Shown here piece after piece: positions 9,407 through 18,521 of a stretch of DNA of 43,531 bases. The notes below the pieces were generated by a model. It had not been told where the DNA came from and did no database searches. It saw only the letters and a list, made by a program, of their open reading frames with translations. The stretch lies in assembly GCF_022678645.1 (NCBI RefSeq), contig NZ_JALBWV010000069.1:1-43531 (forward strand). Direction: 5' to 3'. This stretch comes from Saccharopolyspora soli (GTDB taxonomy: Bacteria; Actinomycetota; Actinomycetes; Mycobacteriales; Pseudonocardiaceae). A program made the translations under genes and the position numbers. How positions within the stretch are numbered: the first letter of the stretch is position 1; each line of letters begins with the position of its first letter.

Positions 9407-11506
9407 TCACTGGCACGCGTAGAGCTCCTGGGAGGTGTCGGCGGAACCGCCCCACGCCGCGGGATCGACCGGGGTGCAGTTCTGCTTCACCCACTCCTCG
9501 CGCTCGCTGCTGAGCTGCCCGCCCGGACCACCGGCGCCCCGCATTCCTTCCGGCGGCTGCATGCCCCCTGGCGACTCCACGCCGTTCGGCAGGCGCATGC
9601 CGTCCCGCTCGCGGGCTCCGCCGCCCATACCGCCGCCGAGCAGGACGAAGCCGAGTTGGCCGGACTGCTTCCACTCGGTCAGCTGGGCCACCGACGGGGC
9701 GTCGTCGCTGCCGGTGAAACCGCCCATCCCGACGACCGTGAGATCCGAGTTGATGATGTAGGCCGCCGCACCGTGCGCGCCGCCCTCCACCGCCAGCGGC
9801 ACCTGGAGACCACCGGCGTTGGCCTGGACGTAGTCGAGCAACTTGCGCTGCTCGTCGCTCAGCGACTCGTCGCCCATGCCGCCGAAGATCATGACTTGCC
9901 CGGCTCCCGGCTCGTTCGAGCCATCGCCGGTGCCGGGCGGCCGCATGCCGTCGCCTCCCATGCCAGGCGGCCGCATACCGCCCGGTCCACGACCACCAGG
10001 ACCGCCCATGCCCGTCGCCGGACCGGCCGTCGGGTTCGCCCCGCCCATGCCGCTCTGCCCGCTGACCGCACCGATCGCCGACCACGCGGTCGGCACCATG
10101 AGCGCCGCGACCAAGCTCAGCACCAGCCCGGTTTTCGCCAGCCCGGCCCGGCCGCGCCGACCGACCACCAAGACCACCACCGCCAGCGCACCGGCACCCA
10201 CGGCCGCGTACCCGGCCCACGCGTGCCAGCTCAGGTCGCGCGCGACGACGACCATCGCCCACGCCACCGTGATCGCGAGGCCGACCGGTAGCAGCAGCCA
10301 CGCCTTGCCCTGGGGTTCGCGGTACCAACGCCAGAACCGGACCACACCCGCGCCGACCACCGCACCGACCGCAGGCGCGAGCATCGTCGTGTAGTACGGG
10401 TGCATCGTGCCCTGCGCGAAGCTGAACATCAGGCCGATGACGACCAACCAGCCGCCCCAAAGCACCCAACCGGCCGCCCGTTCCCGCTCCAGCGGCCCGC
10501 CGCCGCGCCAGTGCCGAACGCCGACGACCAGCATCGCGATCAGCACCAGCGCGCACAGCGGCAGCAACCAGCTGATCTGCCCGGCGAGCTGCTCGTTGAA
10601 CAACCGCAGGATCCCGGACTGACCGGAAAAACCGCCGCCTCCGCCGCTCGGACCGCCGGAACCGCCGCCCATGTTGCCGTCGCCGCCGAAGATCCGGCCG
10701 AAACCGTTGTAGCCGAACACCAGGTCCCAAGCGGAACCGTCCTCGCTACCGCCGATGTAGGGCTTCGGCGAGGGCCACAGAGTGGTCGCGACGACCCACC
10801 AGAACGAGCTGACCAGCAGCACCGCAGCAGCCACGCCGAGGTCCAGCACCCGCCGTCCCCACCCAGCCCGACTGCCGATCAGGTAAGCCGCGATGAACGC
10901 GGGCAGCACCATCCACGCCTGCAACATCTTGGTCAGGAAGCCGCAGCCGACCAAGAACGCCGCCAGCGCCAGCCATCCCGTGGCGTTGCGCGAACCGAAC
11001 GTCCGCGTCATCGCGTACGCGGCCGCGACGACGAGCAGCACCAGCAGCGTGTCCGGGTTGTTGTCCCGGTTGATCACGACCGTGATCGGGGTCAGCGCCA
11101 GCACCAATGCCGCCAGCAGCGCGGCGTGCTCGCCCGCCCAGCGCCGAACCGTCCGGTGCAGCAGGAAGACCGCCGCGACCCCGGCCAACGCCTGCGGGAA
11201 CAGCACGGCGAACTGGTTGAACCCGAACACCTGCACCGACAACACCTGCAACCACAGGGCCATCGGCGGCTTGTCCACGGTCACCACGCCAGCGGCGTCG
11301 AAGGAGCCGAAGAAGAAGGTCTCGAAGCTCTGCGACATCGACTTCACGGCGGCGGAGTAGTACGAGTTCGCCCACGAGCCGCCGATTCCCCAGCAGTACA
11401 GCGCCGCGGACAGCGCGCAGGTCGCCGCCAACGCCCACCGCGGCCACCGCACGCCGGAACGGTTCGGCACGCGGGTGGCGGCCGGTTGGATCTCGACCGT
11501 CGTCAT
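9407..11506 (-). CDS. GT39-type membrane glycosyltransferase
   Basis: A polytopic glycosyltransferase of the ArnT/PMT-like GT39 class, which moves sugars from a polyprenyl phosphate donor to an acceptor outside the membrane. The 699-residue protein has many hydrophobic helices, SYYSAAVKSM near 49-58, and VDKPP (DKPP 78-81), a hallmark of YkcB-like members. The C-terminal third is an extracytoplasmic domain containing long Gly/Met/Pro-rich runs before the end at TSQELYACQ. ATG 11506 follows AAAAGGA and overlaps the preceding gene stop by one base (TGATG). It pairs with that GT2-GtrA gene as in ykcC-ykcB. The acceptor is unknown. Confidence 0.9.
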   Translation of the reverse strand: MTTVEIQPAATRVPNRSGVRWPRWALAATCALSAALYCWGIGGSWANSYYSAAVKSMSQSFETFFFGSFDAAGVVTVDKPPMALWLQVLSVQVFGFNQFAVLFPQALAGVAAVFLLHRTVRRWAGEHAALLAALVLALTPITVVINRDNNPDTLLVLLVVAAAYAMTRTFGSRNATGWLALAAFLVGCGFLTKMLQAWMVLPAFIAAYLIGSRAGWGRRVLDLGVAAAVLLVSSFWWVVATTLWPSPKPYIGGSEDGSAWDLVFGYNGFGRIFGGDGNMGGGSGGPSGGGGGFSGQSGILRLFNEQLAGQISWLLPLCALVLIAMLVVGVRHWRGGGPLERERAAGWVLWGGWLVVIGLMFSFAQGTMHPYYTTMLAPAVGAVVGAGVVRFWRWYREPQGKAWLLLPVGLAITVAWAMVVVARDLSWHAWAGYAAVGAGALAVVVLVVGRRGRAGLAKTGLVLSLVAALMVPTAWSAIGAVSGQSGMGGANPTAGPATGMGGPGGRGPGGMRPPGMGGDGMRPPGTGDGSNEPGAGQVMIFGGMGDESLSDEQRKLLDYVQANAGGLQVPLAVEGGAHGAAAYIINSDLTVVGMGGFTGSDDAPSVAQLTEWKQSGQLGFVLLGGGMGGGARERDGMRLPNGVESPGGMQPPEGMRGAGGPGGQLSSEREEWVKQNCTPVDPAAWGGSADTSQELYACQ

Positions 11507-12759
11507 CACGATTCCTTTTCGGTAGACGAGGCCGCAGGCCGGAACACCCACGACCGGAGCAGCACGAACCGCAGGGCGGTGCCGAACACCGAGGACACCA
11601 CCAGCACCAGGACCTCAAGCCACCGCGAGGGATCCGGCTGCCAGGCGTGCAACCCGAGCAGCGCACCCGAGGTCACCACGTAGTACAGGGCGAACACGAC
11701 GAGCCCCTGCAGGTGGACGCGACCGGAGGAGCTCGACTGGTTGAGGAACGTGAACCTGCGGTTGGCCTCGGTGTTCCACAGCGTGGTGACGGTCAACGCC
11801 ACCAGATTGGCGAGCAACAGCGGCCACCACGAACGCAAGATCGCGTAGAGCAGCGAGGTGAGCGCAGTGGACACCAAGCCGATGACGCCGAAGGAGACCA
11901 GCTGCCACAGCAGGCCGTTCTCCCGCTTCGCCAACACCGCCTGGGGATGCACCGCACGCGGCGCGGGCCGTTGCGGCAGGCCGGAGACCTTCGCCGCGCC
12001 GGTGACCTTCGCGCGGGCCACTCGGACCAGGCCCGCGATGTCGTCGGTGGCGGTCTTGACCACGTTGACCCGGGTGTCCACGTCCTCGACCCAGTCCACC
12101 GGAACCTCGTGCACCCGCAGGCCGTTGTGCTCGGCCAACAGCAGCAGTTCGGTGTCGAAGAACCAGGAATCGTCCTGCACCTGCTTCAACAGCGGCTTGA
12201 CGACATCCGCGCGGGCCGCCTTGAAGCCGCACTGCGCATCGGTGAACCGGGCACCGTGCGTCCAGCGGACCACCTTGTTGTAGCAGCGGGAGATCAGCTC
12301 CCGCTTGCCCCCGCGCACCGTGCGGGCGCCAGTCGCCAGCCGCGAGCCGATGGCCAGGTCGGAATGCCCGTTGACCAGCGGCGCCACCAACGGCAGCAGC
12401 GCGTCCAACCCGGTCGAGAGGTCGACGTCCATGTACACCACGACATCGGCGTCGCTGTAGCCCCAAGCGGTGCGCAGTGCCAACCCGCGGCCCTTGCGGT
12501 CCAGGTGCAGCACCCGCACGTTGTCCATCAGCCCGGCCAGTTCCCTGGCGACACCCAGCGTGCCGTCCGTGCTGGCGTTGTCGACCACCGTGATGGTCCA
12601 GGCGAACGGGAAGCCCTCGGCGAGGTACTTGCGCAGCACCTCCAGGCATCCGGGCAACGAGCGTTCCTCGTTGTGCACCGGGATCACCACATCGACCGTC
12701 GCGGTCCGGCGCGGCACGCGGCGCACGGTGTCGACACCGACCTGCGGCACGGCACTCAT
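11506..12759 (-). CDS. GT2 glycosyltransferase fused to a GtrA membrane domain
   Basis: The N-terminal half (about 1-260) is a dolichyl/polyprenyl-phosphate sugar synthase of family GT2. It has VVIPVHNEE, VVDNASTDGT, the metal-binding DVD at 111-113, and the CGFKA region. The C-terminal part (about 280-410) is a four-helix GtrA domain, WNTEANRRFTF being typical. GtrA proteins are thought to help move polyprenyl-linked sugars across the membrane. The fusion therefore makes and probably delivers the lipid-linked donor used by the GT39 enzymes next to it. ATG 12759 follows GAGAGGTGG. Confidence 0.92.
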   Translation of the reverse strand: MSAVPQVGVDTVRRVPRRTATVDVVIPVHNEERSLPGCLEVLRKYLAEGFPFAWTITVVDNASTDGTLGVARELAGLMDNVRVLHLDRKGRGLALRTAWGYSDADVVVYMDVDLSTGLDALLPLVAPLVNGHSDLAIGSRLATGARTVRGGKRELISRCYNKVVRWTHGARFTDAQCGFKAARADVVKPLLKQVQDDSWFFDTELLLLAEHNGLRVHEVPVDWVEDVDTRVNVVKTATDDIAGLVRVARAKVTGAAKVSGLPQRPAPRAVHPQAVLAKRENGLLWQLVSFGVIGLVSTALTSLLYAILRSWWPLLLANLVALTVTTLWNTEANRRFTFLNQSSSSGRVHLQGLVVFALYYVVTSGALLGLHAWQPDPSRWLEVLVLVVSSVFGTALRFVLLRSWVFRPAASSTEKES

Positions 12760-12821
12760 CTCCCACCACCTCTCTGCTGGCCTGTTCGGTAGCCATCAAG
12801 CCGGATCGAGGTGCGAACGCG

Positions 12822-12850
12822 GTGGGCGTCAGCTGGGAATTCCCTGGGAG
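12822..12850. promoter_or_regulatory. CTGGGAA direct repeats in the glycosyltransferase promoter region
   Basis: CTGGGAA (12833) and CTGGGAG (12844) are spaced exactly 11 bp, with a weaker copy (GTGGGCG) 11 bp before at 12822. The arrangement matches that upstream of the response regulator and lies in the divergent promoter region between the GT2-GtrA gene and the second GT39 gene. An opposite-strand copy (TTCCCAG) is at 12925-12931. Confidence 0.6.
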
Positions 12851-12980
12851 CCGCCGGTTCCGCTGACGTCGACGCACCGACTTCCGCCTGGAGTCGCGGG
12901 TTCTCGCAGCGAACTCACACGGACTTCCCAGCTCGGCAGGCCAAGGTCAGGCGCGTATCCGGACGCGTGGAGGGATCGAG

Positions 12981-15050
12981 ATGACCACCGAACGTCGGCG
13001 CCTGTTGCTCGGGCCAGCGGATGATCCGAGGTGGGCCCGGCCCGCGCTGTGGCTGGTGCTGGCCCTGGCGGCGTTCTTGTGCACCTGGTCGCTGTCGATC
13101 AACGGGTGGGCCAACACCTACTACTCGGCCGCGGTGCTGGGGATGACGCAGAGCTGGCAAGCGTTCTTCTTCGGTGCGCTGGACGCGGGTTCGTTCATCA
13201 CCGTCGACAAGCCACCGCTTGCGTTGTGGATCCAGGCGCTTTCGGCGCGCGCATTCGGCTTCAACACCTGGAGCCTGCTGCTACCGCAAGCACTCGCCGC
13301 CGTGTTGACGGTCTGGATCGTGCATCACGTGGTGCGCCGCAGCTTCGGGCATGTCGGCGCGACGGTCGCCGCACTCGCGCTGGCCCTGACACCGATCGCG
13401 GTGGTGCTGGCCAGGCACAACAACCCGGACATGCTGCTGGCGTTCTTGCTGGCCGTGGCGCTGTGGGCGGCGTCCAACGCGATCCGATCCGGCAAGCTGC
13501 CGCCGCTGCTCTGGAGCGCGGTGGCGGTCGGTCTGGCGTTCAACACCAAGATGTTGCAGGCATACTTCGTGCTGCCGGTGATCGCGGTGGTGTACCTGCT
13601 GGCGGCACCGCCGCGCTGGCCGCGCAAACTGCTCAACCTCGGTGCGGCCACGGTGGTGCTCGGCGTGGTGAGCCTGTTCTGGGTGACCATTGTGGACCTG
13701 GTTCCGGCGTCGTCGCGGCCGTACGTGGGCGGCAGCACCAACAACACGGTTCGGGATTTGCTGCTGGGCTACAACGGGTTGGGCCGCGTCGGAGGCCAGG
13801 ACCGGATCATGTCGCCCGGCATGATGGGTGGCGGTGGCACGCCTGGCGGTGGCGGGATGCGCCTGTTCGGTGGGATGCCCGCCGGGGGCATGCCGCCTGG
13901 CGGCGCGCGCATGGTCGGCGGCATGGACGACGCCAGTTGGACGCGACTGCTCAGCGGCGAGATCGCAACCCAGATCGGTTGGCTGTACCCGCTGGCGCTG
14001 TTCGGGGCCGTCGCCGTGATCGTCCACCTGTGGCGCCGTCCGCGACGCGACGCCCAGCGAGCGGATTTCCTGCTCTGGGCCGGAACTCTCGTCATCACGG
14101 CAGCGGTGTTCACCGCCGCTTCCGGGATCTGGCACACCTACTACACCGTCGCGCTCGCCGCCCCGCTCGCGGTGGTGGTCGGCATGGGCGTGGCCAGCAT
14201 GGCGCGACTGGCCAGGGGCACCGAGTGGTGGGGTTTGCTGCTACCCGTCGCAATCGCGTCCACCGGGTGCTGGGCTGCTCACTTGCTGGGCGGCAGCGCC
14301 GATTTCGTCCCGTGGCTGGCACCGGTCATCATCGCGGTGACCGTTCTGGCGACGACTGGGATGGCAGTCCCGCTGTTGCTCCCACGCGTCCGGCGACGCC
14401 GACACCGGCGGCTGATCGCCGCGGCGACGCTGGTGGGCTTGATCGCCGCCTTGGCCGGGCCGACCGCATACGCGTTGACACCGCTGTCCACCCCGGTGGC
14501 CGCAACGTTCCCCGCAGCGGGTCCAAGCGGCGGATCGCGCGGCGGCCCAGGCGGTATGCGGATGCCGGGCCGGACGGGCGGTCCGCAGCCCGCCGGGCCG
14601 GATGGCCAAGCACCACCCGGATTCGCTGGTCAGCGCGGGCCGCAGGAAATGCGCGGAGGACGCGACGAGCAGGTCAGCGACCAGCTCATCCGCTACCTCA
14701 CCGAGCACCACCAGGGCGAGACCTGGCTGGTCGGCGTAGTCGGTTCGATGGTCGCGGCGCCGATCATCCTGGCCACCGGCCAACCGGTGATGGCCATCGG
14801 CGGATACAACGGCAACGACCCGACCCCGACGGTCGACCAGCTGAAGCAGCACATCGGAGCCGGTGAGCTGCGCTACGTGTGGACCAGCGGGAGCTCCGGC
14901 GTTCAGAGCATGGGCGGCGAGGTGGACACGGAGGTGGTCGACGCATCGATGGCCTGGGTGGCGAGCCACTGCCAGCTCGTGGCGCCCGAGGAATACGGCG
15001 GCGACGCCAAAGCCACCACCCACCTCTACGACTGCCAGAACCCAACCTGA
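12981..15050 (+). CDS. Second GT39-type membrane glycosyltransferase
   Basis: A 689-residue paralogue of the enzyme at 9407-11506, transcribed divergently from the GT2-GtrA gene. It has the same architecture: NTYYSAAVLGM near 45-55, VDKPP (DKPP 76-79), HNNPDMLLA, about ten hydrophobic helices, and a C-terminal extracytoplasmic domain ending YDCQNPT. It carries two Gly/Met/Pro-rich inserts, at about 275-315 in a loop and about 515-560. ATG 12981 follows GGAGGG. The pair may glycosylate different acceptors with a shared lipid-linked donor. Confidence 0.9.
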   Translation: MTTERRRLLLGPADDPRWARPALWLVLALAAFLCTWSLSINGWANTYYSAAVLGMTQSWQAFFFGALDAGSFITVDKPPLALWIQALSARAFGFNTWSLLLPQALAAVLTVWIVHHVVRRSFGHVGATVAALALALTPIAVVLARHNNPDMLLAFLLAVALWAASNAIRSGKLPPLLWSAVAVGLAFNTKMLQAYFVLPVIAVVYLLAAPPRWPRKLLNLGAATVVLGVVSLFWVTIVDLVPASSRPYVGGSTNNTVRDLLLGYNGLGRVGGQDRIMSPGMMGGGGTPGGGGMRLFGGMPAGGMPPGGARMVGGMDDASWTRLLSGEIATQIGWLYPLALFGAVAVIVHLWRRPRRDAQRADFLLWAGTLVITAAVFTAASGIWHTYYTVALAAPLAVVVGMGVASMARLARGTEWWGLLLPVAIASTGCWAAHLLGGSADFVPWLAPVIIAVTVLATTGMAVPLLLPRVRRRRHRRLIAAATLVGLIAALAGPTAYALTPLSTPVAATFPAAGPSGGSRGGPGGMRMPGRTGGPQPAGPDGQAPPGFAGQRGPQEMRGGRDEQVSDQLIRYLTEHHQGETWLVGVVGSMVAAPIILATGQPVMAIGGYNGNDPTPTVDQLKQHIGAGELRYVWTSGSSGVQSMGGEVDTEVVDASMAWVASHCQLVAPEEYGGDAKATTHLYDCQNPT

Positions 15051-15103
15051 GCACCAACGGCGCGGATGCCTACCAGCCCACTGTGGTCACTGGGCGGACG
15101 CGG

Positions 15104-15997
15104 TCAGAGGTGGGCGTTGCGGGGTTTGGGTTGGCACACCGGGCAGGTGTACGACGAGCGGTTCATGAACGCATCGCGCCGGATCGACGCGCCGCACCGC
15201 GGGCACGGGTGCCCAGCCTGCCCGTACACCGCCAACGACCGGTCGAAGTACCCGGATTCACCGTTGACGTTGACGTACAAGGCATCGAACGAGGTGCCAC
15301 CCGCGTGCAACGCCTCCTGCATGACCGCGGTGACGGCCTCGAAGAGTTCGCGGATCTTGGGGCGCGTCAGGGTCTCCGTGGGCCGCGCCCAGTGCAGCTT
15401 CGCCCGCCACAGCGCCTCGTCGGCGTAGATGTTGCCGACCCCGGACACCAGGCTCTGATCCAGCAACGCGCGCTTGATGCCGCTGCGCCGGGCCCGCAGC
15501 CGCGCCGCCACCGCGTCCACGTCGAACACGGCCTCGAGCGGATCGGGCGCGATGTGCGCGACCGGCTTCGGCAGCGCGATCCCATCCACCTCGACCAACT
15601 CGGCAAGGTGCAGCCCGCCGAACGTGCGCTGGTCGACGAAGCGCAGCTCCGGACCCCCGTCGGCGAACCGCAACCGCACCCGCAGGTGCTTCTCATCCGG
15701 CGCGTCGGCGGGCTGCACGAGCAGCTGACCGCTCATCCCCAGGTGCACCACCAGCGCTTCACCACCGGACAGCGCCGCCGACCGGGGCTCGTCGCCGAGT
15801 TCGAACCACAGGTACTTGCCGCGCCGCCGAGCCGCGCTCAGGCATCGCCCCGCGAGCCGACCGGCGAGGTCGTCCGGACCGGGCACGTGCCGACGGACCG
15901 CGCGCGGGTGCAGAACCTCAACGCTGGACAACTTCCGGCCAACCGCATGCTCGGCGACCCCGCGCCGAACGATCTCGACCTCTGGCAACTCAGGCAC
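15104..15997 (-). CDS. mutM: Formamidopyrimidine-DNA glycosylase
   Basis: Fpg/MutM removes 8-oxoguanine and formamidopyrimidines and nicks the abasic site. I place the start at GTG 15995-15997, so that after Met removal the catalytic Pro2 is exposed and is followed by Glu3 (PELPEVE). The 297-residue protein has HLGMSGQLLV, the VSGVGNIYADEALW helix-two-turn-helix region and a C-terminal zinc finger (CPRCG, then CPVC after 16 residues). It lies 50 bp after rnc, a conserved actinobacterial pairing. The smc gene often found next is absent, and a glycosyltransferase gene ends there instead. Confidence 0.95.
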   Translation of the reverse strand: MPELPEVEIVRRGVAEHAVGRKLSSVEVLHPRAVRRHVPGPDDLAGRLAGRCLSAARRRGKYLWFELGDEPRSAALSGGEALVVHLGMSGQLLVQPADAPDEKHLRVRLRFADGGPELRFVDQRTFGGLHLAELVEVDGIALPKPVAHIAPDPLEAVFDVDAVAARLRARRSGIKRALLDQSLVSGVGNIYADEALWRAKLHWARPTETLTRPKIRELFEAVTAVMQEALHAGGTSFDALYVNVNGESGYFDRSLAVYGQAGHPCPRCGASIRRDAFMNRSSYTCPVCQPKPRNAHL

Positions 15998-16047
15998 GAA
16001 AACATCTTCGACCACGTGTGTCCGACCACAACGCGCGGCCCCAGCGC

Positions 16048-16794
16048 TCAGGCGGAGGACGACTCCGCGTCGTCCGCGGGCTGCTCGGACAGCTGCCGCC
16101 AAGCCGCCTCGGCCGCCTTCTGCTCGGCTTCCTTCTTGGTGCGGCCGTCGCCGCGACCGAAGGTCCGCCCACCGACCGACACGAAGGCGCTGAACTCCTT
16201 GCGGTGGTCCGGGCCCTGCTCCTCGACGCGGTACTCCGGCACGCCGAGCCCGGTGGACGCGGTCAACTCCTGCAGGCTCGTCTTCCAGTCCAGCCCGGCC
16301 CCGCGCTGCGGCGCCTCGGCCAGCAGCGGTTCGAACAGCCGGTGGACCACATCGCGGGCGACGTCGATGCCCTTCGCCAGGTACACCGCGCCGAGCACGG
16401 CTTCCAGCCCGTCCGCGAGGATGCTCGCCTTGTCCCGGCCCCCCGTGAGCTCCTCACCCCTACCCAGCAGCAGGTATTCACCCAGGCCGCCCTCACCGAG
16501 CCCGCGAGCCACCCCGGCCAGCGCGTGCATGTTGACCACGCTGGCGCGCAGCTTCGCCAACTGCCCCTCGGGCAGGTCCGGGTGCTCGGTGTACAGGCGA
16601 TCGGTGATCACCAGCCCGAGCACTGCGTCCCCCAGGAACTCCAACCGCTCGTTCGGCGGTAAGCCGCCGTTCTCGTAGGCGTACGAGCGGTGGGTCAGAG
16701 CAAGCGTGAGTAGCTCGGCGTCGAGCTCGACGCCGAGCGCTCCCAACAGCAGAGCCCGGTCGACGTTCCTGGCCCGCGACTGCTTTCCCCCCAC
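16048..16794 (-). CDS. rnc: Ribonuclease III
   Basis: Double-strand-specific endoribonuclease for rRNA precursors and other structured RNAs. The 248-residue protein has the signature NERLEFLGDAVLGL, the second acidic cluster around DGLEAVLGAVYL, and a C-terminal double-stranded-RNA-binding domain (about 170-240, KTSLQEL to GRTKKEAEQKAAEAA). I chose GTG 16792-16794 because the frame upstream overlaps rpmF. It begins 14 bases after the rpmF stop. Confidence 0.95.
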   Translation of the reverse strand: MGGKQSRARNVDRALLLGALGVELDAELLTLALTHRSYAYENGGLPPNERLEFLGDAVLGLVITDRLYTEHPDLPEGQLAKLRASVVNMHALAGVARGLGEGGLGEYLLLGRGEELTGGRDKASILADGLEAVLGAVYLAKGIDVARDVVHRLFEPLLAEAPQRGAGLDWKTSLQELTASTGLGVPEYRVEEQGPDHRKEFSAFVSVGGRTFGRGDGRTKKEAEQKAAEAAWRQLSEQPADDAESSSA

Positions 16795-16808
16795 TACGCG
16801 ACCGCCGA

Positions 16809-16991
16809 TCAGGCAGGTTCGACGACTTGGCGGCCGTCGTACTGGCCGCAGGCCGGGCAGACCACGTGCGGCAACTTCGGCTCGCGGCAGGCGCGGTTGG
16901 AGCACTGCACCAGCGTCGGAGCCGCGGCCTTCCACTGCGACCTGCGGTGACGGGTGTTGGCCCGGGACATCTTGCGCTTCGGGACGGCCAC
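16809..16991 (-). CDS. rpmF: 50S ribosomal protein L32
   Basis: A 60-residue L32 of the zinc-binding (C+) type: MAVPKRKMSRANTR at the start, then Cys pairs in CSNRAC and CPAC. It begins with GTG, and its ribosome site (GAGGAGGAG) lies within the last codons of the DUF177 gene, so the two are coupled. The presence of the Cys-containing form suggests expression under zinc sufficiency if a C- paralogue exists elsewhere. Confidence 0.97.
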   Translation of the reverse strand: MAVPKRKMSRANTRHRRSQWKAAAPTLVQCSNRACREPKLPHVVCPACGQYDGRQVVEPA

Positions 16992-16993
16992 GA

Positions 16994-17566
16994 CTACTTC
17001 TCCTCCTCGGTCCCGCGGAACCGCTCTTGCAGTGCGGCCCAGCGAGGATCAATGGTCTCATGGGTGTGATCCGGGGCGAGTTCGGCCCACTTCACGCCGC
17101 ACCCGGTGCACAGCCCCGGGCAGTCCGGCGAGCACAACGGCGCCGAGGGAAGCGACAGCAACATCGCGTCCCGCACCACCGGTTCGAGATCGATCAGGTC
17201 GTCCACGACCCGCTCCACCTCGTCGTCATCGGTGCTGACATCAGTGGCGCTGTCCGGGTAGGCGAACAGCTCCCGGACCTCCACCTCGACCTCGTCGGAG
17301 ATCGGGTCCAGGCACCGGACGCACTCGCCGGCCAACGTGGCCACCGCGGTACCCGACACCAGCACGCCCTCCACCACCGACTCGGCCAGCAGGTCGAGCT
17401 CCACCGGTTCGCCCTCCGGCACGTTGATCATGTCCAGCCCGAACCCGGCAGGCGCCGGAGCACGGCGGGTGTAGGCACGGCTGCTGCCCGCCCGGTGGCC
17501 GATCTCCCGGGTGTCGATCACCCAAGGGCCGACGTGCGCGGTGCGCGCTTCACGGTTCTGAGACAT
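16994..17566 (-). CDS. YceD/DUF177 family protein
   Basis: DUF177 proteins accompany rpmF in most bacteria and are implicated in 23S rRNA or large-subunit biogenesis. The 190-residue protein has CVRCLDP in the middle and a cysteine cluster CSPDCPGLCTGC near 150, plus an acidic stretch. The start is ATG 17564-17566 or the GTG just before it; no strong ribosome site separates them. In related genomes sepIVA usually lies directly upstream; here the integrated element intervenes. Confidence 0.9.
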   Translation of the reverse strand: MSQNREARTAHVGPWVIDTREIGHRAGSSRAYTRRAPAPAGFGLDMINVPEGEPVELDLLAESVVEGVLVSGTAVATLAGECVRCLDPISDEVEVEVRELFAYPDSATDVSTDDDEVERVVDDLIDLEPVVRDAMLLSLPSAPLCSPDCPGLCTGCGVKWAELAPDHTHETIDPRWAALQERFRGTEEEK

Positions 17567-17777
17567 CACAAGTTTCGGTGGTCAATTCAAATCCGGCAGG
17601 TGGTGCGGCATCGGCGGACGACACAGCATGGACAGCGCGTCGTCCGAAGCCAGCTTTTCCAGGGTACGTGACACCTGTCCGGCTACGACACCAGGCCCTC
17701 GACGCCGCGGCGGCGGCCAACCGATCGTGCGCTCCGCGAAACCCCGGCGGCATCTCGCCGACCAGCCACGGGAGGGA

Positions 17778-17822
17778 TCAATTGGTCCCGGCGCCGTTGG
17801 CGTTCCACTCCTCGTAGTCGAA
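17778..17822 (-). pseudogene. Displaced 3' end of sepIVA
   Basis: The minus strand reads FDYEEWNANGAGTN and a stop at 17778-17780. This is a second copy of the FDYEEWN segment near the C-terminus of the sepIVA gene at 21377-22132. It is best explained as the original sepIVA tail, cut off when the element inserted and replaced by a tail supplied by the element. Confidence 0.8.
17802..17822. repeat. Left attachment-site core (direct repeat)
   Basis: A 21-bp core beginning GTTCCACTCCTCG is identical to 21425-21445 in the same orientation. It lies within the displaced sepIVA tail. It marks one boundary of the integrative element. Confidence 0.85.
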
Positions 17823-17861
17823 CGGGCGAGCGAGGCCCCTGCCTGTGGCGGAACGAGACTC

Positions 17862-17879
17862 GTGGGACAGATGTGGGAC
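17862..17879. repeat. GTGGGAC repeats near the left attachment site
   Basis: GTGGGAC occurs at 17862 and 17873. The same heptamer recurs near the right end at 21274 and 21286 (with ATGGGAC at 21265). Paired short repeats beside both cores are typical of integrase arm-binding sites. Confidence 0.5.
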
Positions 17880-17944
17880 ACACCGCCTAAAAGTCGCGGT
17901 CCCCCGGTCCAGCTGGATCGGGGCCCGCGGCGCTAGGCCATCCT

Positions 17945-18068
17945 TCAGAGATCGAAGCGACCGGCCTTGAGCCGAGGAAGGAAGGCTTCCCGCGCGGAGC
18001 GGTCGAACACCAGGGTGCCGCGGTCGAGGTTCTTGGTGTCTCGGACACCGACAGCGTGGCCCGAGGAT
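17945..18068 (-). pseudogene. DUF397-like remnant
   Basis: The minus strand ends with a frame reading VGVRDTKNLDRGTLVFDRSA and then LPRLKAGRFDL before the stop at 17945-17947. It resembles the C-terminal half of DUF397 proteins, small actinomycete proteins usually paired with an XRE regulator. An in-frame stop lies directly upstream and the N-terminal half is in another frame or missing. No partner regulator is seen nearby. Confidence 0.45.
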
Positions 18069-18521
18069 CATCCGGCTGGTCAAGCCCGCTGCTGCGGGAA
18101 GTCACGAACGTTGGCACATCGAACTTCCGCTGCGCCTCCGCCGCCGAGACTGCCCCGGCTTCGTGGCGGGCCTTTTCGTGGCGCACGATGGCACCGAACT
18201 CCCAGAAACTGCACTCCACCCCGGTCCCCTGCGAGATTCCGCATCGGGCATTCGGGCCGATCGGCCGCACGGCAGCATATCGACACGAGCCGTACAAGAC
18301 TCCGGAACGGCCTGGGTGAAAGGAGTCTCACTCGGATGGTGCAGTGAATGCCAAACCGAGCGGAAAGAGCGCGTTTGGTGACGCCGGGTGCACCTGATCC
18401 GTGGGTCGAACCTGTCCGAATCGCCACCTGGTTGCAGGCAGCACAGTTACCATGCGGCGGAAATGATCAAGCTAGCAGCAGGCAGTTGACCGAGCTGTCG
18501 ACGGGCGTCGGGGGGGATGAT

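Noticed and set aside
17823..18520. Further genes in the left part of the integrated element
   Set aside because: Several open frames exist on both strands, but apart from the DUF397-like tail none shows a family pattern, consistent ribosome site or codon bias.
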